From: Pontivivens sp032464575
GTDB taxonomy: Bacteria > Pseudomonadota > Alphaproteobacteria > Rhodobacterales > Rhodobacteraceae
Assembly: GCA_032464575.1 (NCBI GenBank)
Contig: JAWDKM010000002.1
Span: 186,001 to 250,000 of the forward strand
DNA length: 64,000 nucleotides
Direction: 5' to 3'
Below the pieces are notes generated by a model that was given only the letters and a program-made list of their open reading frames with translations, was not told where the DNA came from and searched no databases. The translations under genes were made by a program, and so were the position numbers. The stretch's first letter is position 1, and every line of letters begins with the position of its first letter. Shown piece after piece: positions 47,852-55,772 of this stretch.

Positions 47852-48876
47852 GACGGGCCCGGCCGGGTCTCGACCCGACGCAGCCGCTCGGTGATCTGAG
47901 CCATGATGGACACCGCGATCTCCGCCGGGCTCTTCGCTCCGATATCGGCACCGATCGGGGCGTGGATGCGGGCGATCCGGTCGGCGGTGAGCCCCGCCTC
48001 CTCCAGCCGCGCGACGCGCTTTCCGTGGGTGCGCCTGGAGCCGAGGCAGCCGAGATAGAAGGCGGGCGAGGCGAGCGTCGCCTGGATCGCCGGATCGTCG
48101 AGCTTCGGGTCGTGGGTCAGGGTGACGACCGCGGTGCGGGTGTCGATGCCCTCGGCCTCCAGCGCCGCGTCAGGCCAGTCGTGGACGAGGCGCAGACCCG
48201 GGAAACGGTCCTCCGACGCGAAGGCGGCGCGCGGATCGACGATCACCACGTCGTAACCGGCGAGCCGGGCCATGACCGAGAGCGGCTGTGCGATGTGCAC
48301 GCCGCCGACGATGACCATGCGCAGGGGCGGGTTGTGGACGCCGACGAACCACTCCTCGTCGTCGAGCTCGACGATGCCCGACCGGTCGGCCGCGAGCGCG
48401 GCGCGCACCGCCTCGCCCAGCGGGGTGCCGGCGGACCCGTCCATCAGAAGCCGCGACCAGTCGGCAAGCCCGACCACGTAGGTCGTCGGCCGTGCGGCGG
48501 CGCGGGCGCCGGCGAGCGCTTCGAGCAGTCCGGTGTCGATCCCGTCCTCGCCGCCCACCGGCTCCACCAGCACGCGGATCGTGCCGCCGCAGGCGAGGCC
48601 GACGGCGAAGGCTTCGTCATCGCTGACGCCGAAGGTGAGGAGCCGCGGTGTCCCGTCCTCCAGCGCGGCCATCGCCTCCTCGACGACGGCGCCCTCGACG
48701 CAACCGCCGGAGACGGAGCCCATCATCCGCGCCTCGTCCGAGATCACGAGTTGGGAGCCGACGGGCCGCGGGGCGGATCCCCAGGTCTCGACCACGGTGG
48801 CGAGTGCCACGCGGCGGCCGGCGCCCAACCAGTCGAGCGCGATCTCGGGAATGCGATCAGTGTCCGCGACGTACAT
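47848..48876 (-). CDS. XdhC family molybdenum cofactor insertion protein
   Basis: XdhC binds the matured molybdenum cofactor, supports its sulfuration and hands it to xanthine-dehydrogenase-type apoenzymes. This 342-residue protein has VVETWGSAPRPVGSQLVIS, SVSGGCVEGAVVEEA and CGGTIRVLVEPV in the N-terminal half. The C-terminal half has a Rossmann part (MVIVGGVHIAQPLS, YLGCLGSRRTHGKR). Start ATG 48876 follows GGGAGG. The candidate client in this window is the CoxL-like subunit at 13 kb. Confidence 0.9.
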   Translation of the reverse strand: MYVADTDRIPEIALDWLGAGRRVALATVVETWGSAPRPVGSQLVISDEARMMGSVSGGCVEGAVVEEAMAALEDGTPRLLTFGVSDDEAFAVGLACGGTIRVLVEPVGGEDGIDTGLLEALAGARAAARPTTYVVGLADWSRLLMDGSAGTPLGEAVRAALAADRSGIVELDDEEWFVGVHNPPLRMVIVGGVHIAQPLSVMARLAGYDVVIVDPRAAFASEDRFPGLRLVHDWPDAALEAEGIDTRTAVVTLTHDPKLDDPAIQATLASPAFYLGCLGSRRTHGKRVARLEEAGLTADRIARIHAPIGADIGAKSPAEIAVSIMAQITERLRRVETRPGPS

Positions 48877-49025
48877 GCGGCAGCCTCCCAAACTGCATTT
48901 TGGGCAAGTGTGACGGCTTTTCGGGGCCGTGGCAATTTGGGCGAAGGTGCAGGGGTTTCGCTGGCCGCGGAGGCGCGGCGCGGTACATCCCGGAAAGAGA
49001 CGTTCCGCATCGAAGGAGATCCCCG

Positions 49026-49568
49026 ATGAAGCATCTTGCAACCGTTGCCGCCCTCCTCTTCGCAACGCCCGTCGCCGCCCAGTCCGGCGACCCGATCACG
49101 GCCGAGACCGTCGTCGACGTGGCCGAGATGATCCGCATTTCCGACGCCATCGACGCGGCGGTGGATGCGAAGAGCTGGCCGCTCGCGCGCTCCTTCTTCA
49201 CCGAGACGATCGACGTCGACTTCACGTCGCTGACCGGCGGGGAGCCCGCGACCATCCCCGCCGATGGCCTGATCGACGGGTGGTCGGGCAACCTGACGGC
49301 GGAGAAGACGAGCTTTCACCTGCGCGGCAATCATCGCGTCATCTTCGACGGGCCCGATGCCGCCATTCTCCATAGTCATGGCTATGCGTGGAACCGGATG
49401 GAGAGCGGCGCCGCGGCGGAGAACGGCGGCGATCCCCTGTGGGAGGTCTGGGGCACCTACGAGCATGGCTTCGTCCGGACCGAGGACGGCTGGCGGGTGG
49501 ACGCGATGCGCTTCGAAGCGACGGCCCAGCGCGGCAACGACTTCGTCCGGGACACCCCCGGCGGCTGA
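49026..49568 (+). CDS. Exported SnoaL/NTF2-like protein
   Basis: This 180-residue protein has a signal peptide (about residues 1-19, TPVAAQ) and a predicted SnoaL-like cone fold. The pattern is ISDAIDAAVDAKSWPLARSFF followed by TIDVDFTSLTGG and a C-terminal GTYEHGFVRTEDGWRVDAM. The fold binds small hydrophobic ligands and may be catalytic or not. AAGGAGATCCCCG precedes the ATG. It lies divergent from xdhC. Confidence 0.85.
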   Translation: MKHLATVAALLFATPVAAQSGDPITAETVVDVAEMIRISDAIDAAVDAKSWPLARSFFTETIDVDFTSLTGGEPATIPADGLIDGWSGNLTAEKTSFHLRGNHRVIFDGPDAAILHSHGYAWNRMESGAAAENGGDPLWEVWGTYEHGFVRTEDGWRVDAMRFEATAQRGNDFVRDTPGG

Positions 49569-49718
49569 TGGGTCCGTACCCTGCGCCCACGCGTTGCATC
49601 CGACGCAACACGGACTGGCGAAATCGCCCTCTGCTCACGCGCACCGCAAGATGCCATTTCTGACCCATCGCAGACGGAGCCGGATCGGCATCGCGGATCG
49701 GGAAAGAGGAGCAGAACC

Positions 49719-49898
49719 ATGAAGACCGCACTCGCAGCCTTCATCATTGCAGCGGCGGCCGCCGGCCTCGCCGACGGGCGCCGTCCCTCGATGCTGGAAG
49801 CACCGTCGGGCACCCTCCACGGCGCCGCGCTCACGCAGTCCCGAACGGATCTGCCGCCGAGCGTGCGCCTCATCACGGATTACCCGCCCGAGTTGTGA
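49719..49898 (+). CDS. 59-residue exported peptide (first of a small cluster)
   Basis: The ORF begins MKTALAAFIIAAAAAGLADG, a clear signal-like segment, and continues with a Ser/Pro-rich tail ending LITDYPPEL. A good ribosome-binding site (GAAAGAGGAG) precedes the ATG. It does not share the GLTGL motif of the two peptides downstream, so relatedness is by position and design only. Its function is unknown. The gap from the SnoaL-like gene is 150 bases. Confidence 0.6.
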   Translation: MKTALAAFIIAAAAAGLADGRRPSMLEAPSGTLHGAALTQSRTDLPPSVRLITDYPPEL

Positions 49899-50030
49899 GA
49901 CCATCGTGATTGTTTCCTGTGCGAAACTCCTACGGTGAACGTCTCGTCCCTTAAGCACCGTTCGGCAGAGCCCATCTAGGACTGACCCGACCCGGACCCG
50001 CCAGAACCGGACCACGAAAGGATCGAAGAG

Positions 50031-50228
50031 ATGACCAAGGCCATTACCGCAATCGCCCTCGCCGCGGCCCTTACCGCAGCCCTTGCCGCCACTGCACAGC
50101 AGGATGACGCGCCCGTGACCGTGAACCATGCGCTCGGCGGGATCACCGGGCTCGACACTGCGACAATCGAGCAGATGAGCTTCGACGAGATCGCCGACGT
50201 AATAGAGGCACGACGGGCGCAGTTCTGA
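50031..50228 (+). CDS. 65-residue exported peptide, paralogue of the next gene
   Basis: The protein has a signal-like N-terminus (about residues 1-22, ending AATAQQ), then a mature part with GGITGLDTATIEQMSFDEIA and VIEARRAQ. The same pattern (GLTGL, EQ, M, EIA, VI, R, Q) recurs in the 64-residue protein at 50353, which argues that both are real genes. AAAGGATCGAAGAG precedes the ATG. The mature chain is about 43 residues without Cys, so disulfide stabilisation is not expected. A hairpin at 50235-50266 follows the stop by six bases. Confidence 0.75.
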   Translation: MTKAITAIALAAALTAALAATAQQDDAPVTVNHALGGITGLDTATIEQMSFDEIADVIEARRAQF

Positions 50229-50234
50229 TTGTTT

Positions 50235-50266
50235 CCGCTTCGGCGCAGGTTCATTGCCCGAAGCGG
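50235..50266 (+). terminator. Hairpin after the 65-residue exported peptide gene
   Basis: A 9-bp perfect stem (CCGCTTCGG 50235-50243, CCGAAGCGG 50258-50266) has a 14-base loop and is followed by CGTTTAAG. The T tract is short, so it may be a weak terminator or an RNA-stabilising 3' hairpin. Confidence 0.5.
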
Positions 50267-50272
50267 CGTTTA

Positions 50273-50289
50273 AGAGACCGCTGGTCTCT
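50273..50289. promoter_or_regulatory. Palindrome AGAGACC-GCT-GGTCTCT, possible operator
   Basis: A perfect 7-bp inverted repeat with a 3-base spacer lies 64 bases upstream of the 64-residue peptide gene. The geometry suits a dimeric regulator. No regulator gene is adjacent and the motif is unfamiliar to me. Confidence 0.35.
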
Positions 50290-50352
50290 ACCAAATCTTG
50301 ATCATCGACGGGCGGCGCTATCCCGCACTGCCCCGAGGAAAGGAAAAAGAAG

Positions 50353-50547
50353 ATGCGTACCCCGATCAAAGCACTCGCGCTCGCAGCGGCCCTTGCCGCG
50401 GCAGTCGGGCCGGTGGCCGCGCAAGGCACCGGCAATCACCACCTGCAGGGGCTGACCGGCCTGACCGCCGAACAGCTCGATGACATGACGATGGAAGAAA
50501 TCGCAATCGTCATCCAGACCCGTCAGGTCACCCGGCAGGGTAGCTGA
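50353..50547 (+). CDS. 64-residue exported peptide, paralogue of the preceding gene
   Basis: The N-terminus (MRTPIKALALAAALAAAVG, cleavage near VAAQG) is a signal peptide. The mature part reads GLTGLTAEQLDDMTMEEIA then VIQTRQ. It aligns without gaps to the mature part of the protein at 50031. An AGGAAAGGAAAAAGA stretch provides the ribosome-binding site. It ends 24 bases before the stop of the convergent CoxE-like gene. Function unknown. Confidence 0.75.
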   Translation: MRTPIKALALAAALAAAVGPVAAQGTGNHHLQGLTGLTAEQLDDMTMEEIAIVIQTRQVTRQGS

Positions 50548-50571
50548 CACTCCGACCGGCGCCCGCGGCCG

Positions 50572-51831
50572 TCACGGCCCGCCGGGCGCCATGCGGCCGA
50601 GCATCCGGGCCCTGAGCCCCTGATCTTCCGCCCGCGTCAGCGCGGCCGAGAGATCCTCGAGGGATGCGATCGAATGGGCCGCGCGAAAACTGTCCACATT
50701 CGGAAGCAGGGCCTGCACGCCCCGGGCCTTCGGCGCGAAACCGTCGAAGCGCAGCAGCGGGTTCAGCCAGATGAGCTTGCGGCTCGACAGGCGCAGGCGG
50801 TCGGCCTCCCGCTCAAGCAGCTCGGGCGCGTCGCGATCGAGGCCATCGGTGATCAGCAGTACCACGGCGCCCTGCCCCAGCACGCGCCGTGACCAGTCGC
50901 GGTTGAAGGCGTGCAGGCAGGCGCCGATCCGGGTGCCCCCCTCCCAATCCAGCGCCTCTGCCCCGGTGGCGGCGAGGGCCGCATCCACGTCGCGCTGGCG
51001 CAGATGCCGCGTGATGTTAGTGAGCCGCGTGCCGAAGGTGAAGGCGTAGACCTGCGCCCAGCCCGCCCCCTTCTGGTTCGCGGCCATGTGCAGGAAGTGG
51101 AGCAGCATGCGGCTGTAGCCGGACATGGAGCCGGAGATGTCGCAGAGCGCGACGAGGTTGGGCCAGCGGGTCCGCCGCTCCTTCAGCTCCAGCCGGGTGA
51201 TATCGCCGGTCCGCATCGCCGCGCGCATCGTGCCGCGCCAGTCCGCGATGTGACCGCGCGTCGAGGCGCGGGTGCGGCGAGAGGCGATGGGGCGGACGGG
51301 CAGTTCCAGCTTGGCGATCGCACGGCGCGCCTCGGCCAGTTCCGCGGTGGTCATCTGCTCGAAATCGGTGTGGCGCAGCTTCTCCTCGGCCGAGAAGGTG
51401 AGCGTCGCGTCGATCTCGATCCGCTCGCCCTGCTTCCGGTCCAGCTCCGGCGGCGGGGCCTCGGGCTGGTCGAGCAGCGCCTCGGCCGCGCGCCGTTCGG
51501 CGGCCTTGGGGTCGGGCTGCTCGTTCACGCCGCGCACCATGGGCGTGAGCATCTCCATCATCTTTTCGAGGAACTGCGGGTCGCGCCAGTAGAGGCGGAA
51601 GACCTGGGCGAAGGTGCTGCGCTCCTCCGGCTTGCGGACGAAGCAGGCGTGGAGCGTCCAGAAGAAGTCGCGCTTTTCGGAGAAGCCCGCGGCCTCCACC
51701 GCCCGGATCGCATCGACCACCTGGCCGGGGCCGACGCGCAGGCCGGCACGGCGCAGGGCGCGGGCGAAATGCGTGATGTTCTGCGCGAGCCGCGGGTTGT
51801 CCGGCAGCGGAAGATCGGCGAACTCGGCCAT
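50572..51831 (-). CDS. CoxE-like VWA-domain protein
   Basis: This 419-residue protein has an N-terminal region typical of the CoxE group (HFARALRRAGLRVGPGQVVDAI, FWTLHACFVRKPEERSTF) and a C-terminal von Willebrand A domain with an intact MIDAS start DISGSMSGYSR. In CO-dehydrogenase clusters CoxE works with the AAA+ protein CoxD in maturing the active site. Start ATG 51831 (MAEFADLPLP). A small secreted-protein gene separates it from the AAA+ gene, so the two are near neighbours on one strand. Confidence 0.88.
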   Translation of the reverse strand: MAEFADLPLPDNPRLAQNITHFARALRRAGLRVGPGQVVDAIRAVEAAGFSEKRDFFWTLHACFVRKPEERSTFAQVFRLYWRDPQFLEKMMEMLTPMVRGVNEQPDPKAAERRAAEALLDQPEAPPPELDRKQGERIEIDATLTFSAEEKLRHTDFEQMTTAELAEARRAIAKLELPVRPIASRRTRASTRGHIADWRGTMRAAMRTGDITRLELKERRTRWPNLVALCDISGSMSGYSRMLLHFLHMAANQKGAGWAQVYAFTFGTRLTNITRHLRQRDVDAALAATGAEALDWEGGTRIGACLHAFNRDWSRRVLGQGAVVLLITDGLDRDAPELLEREADRLRLSSRKLIWLNPLLRFDGFAPKARGVQALLPNVDSFRAAHSIASLEDLSAALTRAEDQGLRARMLGRMAPGGP

Positions 51832-51901
51832 CAGGTGCGCACCCCCACGGTGCGCGCCCGATGGCTGCGGCGGAGCCTCGCGAAACGCTCCACCAAACGC
51901 A

Positions 51902-52351
51902 TCAGAATTCGCTGACGCTGAGCTGCGCGTCGGCGTAGCCCGTCGGATCGTAGGAGCCGACCCAGACGTCATAGAGCCCTTCCTGCGGCTTGTTCACCAC
52001 GATCACCGGGTTCAGCCCGTTGGTGTCGTCGTTGTAGAGCCAGGAGCCGTCGGGCGCGTTGATCAGCAGGACGGTATCCTGGGCGGAGGTCACGCTGAAG
52101 GTCAGCGAGCCGGTCGCATCGGACCAGTAGACGTCGTAGTCGGGGTCGGTCGCGACGAAGCCCGCACCGCCCACGCCGCACTTGGTCAGGTCGTTGGGAC
52201 CGCCCGCGACCAAGCTGACGGTGTGCGGATCGGGCAGGAAGCCCGCGGACAGTTGCACGTCGCCATAGGTCGGCGTGCCCTGCCAGTTCGGGCAGGCGAG
52301 CGCCGCGACCGGTGTCGCGGCGAGCAGGGCGGATAGAAGAAGGGGGCGCAT
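51902..52351 (-). CDS. Exported protein with a pre-peptidase (PPC)-like domain
   Basis: This 149-residue protein has a signal peptide (about residues 1-19, VAALA) and a beta-rich mature part with GLNPVIVVNKPQEGLYDVWVG near the C-terminus. It resembles bacterial PPC-type domains, which bind or cap extracellular partners. Two Cys residues (CPNWQG and KCGVGG) could form a disulfide. It is inserted between the CoxD-like and CoxE-like genes on the same strand. Confidence 0.75.
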   Translation of the reverse strand: MRPLLLSALLAATPVAALACPNWQGTPTYGDVQLSAGFLPDPHTVSLVAGGPNDLTKCGVGGAGFVATDPDYDVYWSDATGSLTFSVTSAQDTVLLINAPDGSWLYNDDTNGLNPVIVVNKPQEGLYDVWVGSYDPTGYADAQLSVSEF

Positions 52352-52427
52352 TCCTGGAACCTCTCGTTTTGTGATTGGATGGCGCCCGCACCGTGTGGTT
52401 GGCCATCCCACCTGTCAAGAAAGAGCC

Positions 52428-53333
52428 TCAGGCAAGTTCCGCCCGCGCTTCGTCCAGTATCCTTTTTGCCTCGGACCCCTGCAGTTTCTGGATGTCGTCC
52501 TGATATTTGAGGATGGCGCCCAGCGTGTCGGCGATGACCTGCGGGCTGAGCTCGATCGCGTCGAGCGCGACGAGGCACTTGGCCCAGTCGATGGTCTCGG
52601 CCACGCCCGGCTTCTTGAACAGGTCCTCGGTCCGCAGCTTCTGGACGAAGGCGACGACCTCGCGGCTCAGCGCCTCCGCCGCCTCGGGCGCGCGGGCGGT
52701 GACGATCTGCATCTCGCGCTCGAAGCTGGGGTAGTCGACCCAGTGGTAGAGGCAGCGGCGCTTGAGCGCATCGTGCACCTCGCGCGTCCGGTTGGAGGTC
52801 AGGATCACGATGGGCGGTTCGGGCGCCTTGACGGTGCCCAGTTCCGGGATGGTGACGGCGAAGTCGCTGAGCGCTTCGAGCAGGAACGCCTCGAACGGCT
52901 CATCCGTGCGGTCGAGCTCGTCGATGAGCAGGACCGGAGGACCGCCCTCCTGCGGTTCCATCGCCTCGAGGAGGGGGCGGGAGATGAGGTAGTCGCCGGA
53001 GAAGAGCTCCCGCGTCAGGGCATCGCGGTCGGCGCTGCCCGCCGCCTCCGCCGTGCGGATCGCGACCATCTGGGCGGGGAAGTTCCATTCGTAGACGGCG
53101 GAAGCCGCGTCGAGCCCCTCGTAGCACTGCAGCCGGATCAGGCGGCGGCCGAGCGCGGCGCTGAGCGCCTTCGCGATCTCGGTCTTGCCGACGCCCGCCT
53201 CACCCTCCAGAAACAGCGGCCGCCCGAGCTTGAGCGCGAGGAAGGCGACGGTGGCGAGGTCGCGCCCTGCCACGTAGCCCGCCCCGCTCAGAAGCGCCTG
53301 CGTCGCGTCGATGCTGTCGGGCAGGTCGGTCAT
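52428..53333 (-). CDS. MoxR-type AAA+ ATPase, CoxD-like
   Basis: This 301-residue AAA+ protein shows Walker A (LEGEAGVGKTEIAKAL, near residue 43), Walker B VLLIDELDRTDEPFE and sensor-1 VILTSNRTREVHDAL. MoxR/CoxD proteins act with a VWA partner as a chaperone pair; in CO dehydrogenase CoxD helps build the Cu-S-Mo centre. The VWA partner lies just downstream, after the exported protein gene. The client is inferred, not shown. Confidence 0.9.
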   Translation of the reverse strand: MTDLPDSIDATQALLSGAGYVAGRDLATVAFLALKLGRPLFLEGEAGVGKTEIAKALSAALGRRLIRLQCYEGLDAASAVYEWNFPAQMVAIRTAEAAGSADRDALTRELFSGDYLISRPLLEAMEPQEGGPPVLLIDELDRTDEPFEAFLLEALSDFAVTIPELGTVKAPEPPIVILTSNRTREVHDALKRRCLYHWVDYPSFEREMQIVTARAPEAAEALSREVVAFVQKLRTEDLFKKPGVAETIDWAKCLVALDAIELSPQVIADTLGAILKYQDDIQKLQGSEAKRILDEARAELA

Positions 53334-53448
53334 GGGCGGGCTCCTCTCGCGTGTCGGGTCAGCCTGCCCGTCCGGGCGGGCGGGTCAAGGGGGGCGAAGG
53401 TCGGGTGCCTCCGGCGGGAGTATTTGGACGAATTCGAAGGCTCATGCC

Positions 53449-54828
53449 TCACAGCAGAAGGGCCGAGGCGAGCCCCAGGAACAGCAGGAAGCCCACCACG
53501 TCGGTCACGGTCGTCACGAAGGTGCCCGAGGCGAGCGCGGGATCGGCTCCGGCGCGGTCGAGCCCGATGGGCACCACGATCCCGGCGAGCCCGGCCACCG
53601 CGAGATTGCCCACCATCGCGACGGCAAGCACGACGCCCAGCATCGGGCTGCCGAACCAGATGATGCCGACCACGGCCATGATGATTGCGAAGGCAGCACC
53701 GTTGATCGTACCCGCCACCAGCTCCCGCCGGATGATCCGCATGGCGTTCGAGCCGGTGAGGTCGCGGGTCGCGAGCGCGCGCACCGCCACGGTCAGCGTC
53801 TGCGTCGCGGCGTTCCCGCCCATGCTCGCCACGATCGGCATCAGCACGGCGAGTGCCACGATGGCCTCGATCGTCGAGGAGAAGAACGAGATCACGATGG
53901 AGGCGAGGATCGCCGTGATCAGGTTCACGAGGAGCCACGGGAAGCGCCGCCGGACGATGGCTAGGGTCGAGTCGCTGATTTCCTCGTCCCCGACGCCGGC
54001 GAGCAGCTTCATGTCCTCCTCCGCCTCGTCCTCCAGCACCTCCATCGCGTCGTCGATGGTGACGATGCCCACCAGCCGGCCGTCGGCGTTCACCACCGGC
54101 GCCTGGATCATGTTGTACTGGTTGAAGGCGTAGGCGACGTCCTCCTGCCGCTGATCGACGGGGATCGTGCGGAAGTCCTGCTCCATCAGGCTGTCGAGCT
54201 TCACGCCGCGCGGGTGGGCCATGACCTTGCCCAGCCGCACCTCGCCCACCGGGTGCATCGCGGGATCCACGATGATGATGTCGTAGAACTGCTCGGGCAG
54301 GTCGTCGGAGGCGCGCATGTAGTCGATGATGTCGCCCACGGTCCAGTGGACTGGGGCGGTCACCATCTCCCGCTGCATCAGGCGGCCGGCGGTGTATTCG
54401 GGGTAGGTGAGCGACTGCTCGACGGCGACCCGGTCCGCATCGTCCAGCGCGTCGAGCACCGCCTCCTGCTGCGGCTCGTCCAGATCCTCGACGAGGTAGA
54501 CGACGTCGTCGGTGTCGAGCTCCTGCACCGCCTCCGAAAGCTGCTTGGGCGTCAGGGTGGCGAGGACGGTGTCGCGCACGCCCTCCTCTAGCTCGGTCAG
54601 CACGTCGCCGTTGAGGTCGGGGCCCCAGAGCTCGACCAGCTTCACCCGGCGCGGCTCCTCGATCTGTTCGAGGAGGTCGGCGACGTCGGCGGGGTGCATG
54701 TTGTCGAGATATTCGATCAGCCGCGCGCGCGCGCCGAGCTCGACCGCGGCGAGGATCGCATCCACCGTGGCGGCATTGAGCGCGTAGGCGTCGTCGGAAG
54801 GCGGCTGGCCCTCGGTCTCTTCGGTCAT
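53449..54828 (-). CDS. mgtE: MgtE-type magnesium transporter
   Basis: This 459-residue channel-like Mg2+ importer has an N-domain rich in acidic repeats, two CBS domains (VDPAMHPVGEVRLGKV and VNADGRLVGIVTIDDAM) and five C-terminal membrane helices. Family motifs MPIVASMGGNAATQTL and DPALASGTFVTTVTDVVGF are present. Start ATG 54828 (MTEETEG) is used, as upstream in-frame codons are Arg-rich. No M-box riboswitch is seen in the leader. Confidence 0.95.
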   Translation of the reverse strand: MTEETEGQPPSDDAYALNAATVDAILAAVELGARARLIEYLDNMHPADVADLLEQIEEPRRVKLVELWGPDLNGDVLTELEEGVRDTVLATLTPKQLSEAVQELDTDDVVYLVEDLDEPQQEAVLDALDDADRVAVEQSLTYPEYTAGRLMQREMVTAPVHWTVGDIIDYMRASDDLPEQFYDIIIVDPAMHPVGEVRLGKVMAHPRGVKLDSLMEQDFRTIPVDQRQEDVAYAFNQYNMIQAPVVNADGRLVGIVTIDDAMEVLEDEAEEDMKLLAGVGDEEISDSTLAIVRRRFPWLLVNLITAILASIVISFFSSTIEAIVALAVLMPIVASMGGNAATQTLTVAVRALATRDLTGSNAMRIIRRELVAGTINGAAFAIIMAVVGIIWFGSPMLGVVLAVAMVGNLAVAGLAGIVVPIGLDRAGADPALASGTFVTTVTDVVGFLLFLGLASALLL

Positions 54829-55399
54829 GGTCGGTGATCCCGGTCGGTGCTGGCGCAGAAGTAGCGTTCGCGTCCTTCTTCGCAACAGTCCGCGGCCGGC
54901 GATACGCGCCGGGCAGCGGGGACGGCATGATCACGGCGTGCACGTTGGTGACCGATCCCGGCCAACCGGAGCGGTGCGCGGGTGGTCTGCGACGTAAGGA
55001 CGGGGTTCCGATCCCGACCCGCCGATGGGCCGAGGGCGCTGAAGCGGATGCAGGAGGCCGCGCCGATGGCCCGGCGTCCCGTGATCCTCCTGCGGCGCAT
55101 GTCGCTGCCGGGTGGGCTGATGGGCTGCAGAAGACCGCGGCAGGTCAGAAGGCCAGCAATCGACGGACAGTCAAACCGGGCGCCTGAGCGGTAGCCCGGA
55201 CCATGCGCTGTCGCCGCAGGCCGATCCGGCGATCTACGACGGTTTCGACATGTCGGCCGTCGAAGGTAGGCCGTTGGCGATGACGCCGCGCAATCTGCGA
55301 CTTGGTGAGGGGGACCGGCATCTCCCGCAACGTGCGCGATATGGAAGATGCAACCTCAACCGCGATCGAAGGGTGGAGGGCGTTCGAGCAGGCCCCGGG
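54829..55399. other. 571-base region without a recognisable gene
   Basis: The stretch between the mgtE start and the small membrane protein gene has only short frames. A 61-codon minus-strand frame at 55145-55330 (PLTKSQIARRHRQRP) is the least random-looking, but it has no family match I can name and no good ribosome-binding site. No Mg-responsive leader structure is obvious. Confidence 0.5.
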
Positions 55400-55708
55400 C
55401 TATCGAGCGCGCAGCCCGGCCTCTTTATCTCCGGCAAAGCGCAGCTCGACCCTGCCACCGGGAGCCGCGTCCATACGCTCCAGCGCCTCGGCAATCCGCA
55501 CGAGCTGACGGTCGTTCTCCACGCTCAGGGAAACGAGGCCGAAGAGCGAGATCACGGCGGCAAAGGCCCCTATCGCCGCTCCGATGGCGGCGATCCAGTC
55601 AGCGTCGACGAGCACCGTGTAAAAGACGAGCGGGACGCCGGCGACGAGCAGGAACAGGGCAAGCAGCGCGGCGAGGTCGGCATAGAGACGGGCGATGAGG
55701 GAATGCAT
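55400..55708 (-). CDS. Small two-span membrane protein
   Basis: This 102-residue protein has two hydrophobic segments (LAALLALFLLVAGVPLVFY, about 12-30, and AAIGAAIGAFAAVISLFGLV, about 41-60). A hydrophilic tail follows with VENDRQLVRIAEALERM and a basic end. No family recognised. Ribosome-binding signals are weak, so the start is uncertain. It is divergent from rimO across 64 bases. Confidence 0.6.
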   Translation of the reverse strand: MHSLIARLYADLAALLALFLLVAGVPLVFYTVLVDADWIAAIGAAIGAFAAVISLFGLVSLSVENDRQLVRIAEALERMDAAPGGRVELRFAGDKEAGLRAR

Positions 55709-55772
55709 GGGTAATCCGGTCTGCGGTGATGTCGGCCTTTCTACCCCCCGCGCGAACGGATAAAAGCCCGCC

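Noticed and set aside
54829..55399. M-box or other Mg-sensing leader upstream of mgtE
   Set aside because: No recognisable M-box elements or long paired leader were seen.
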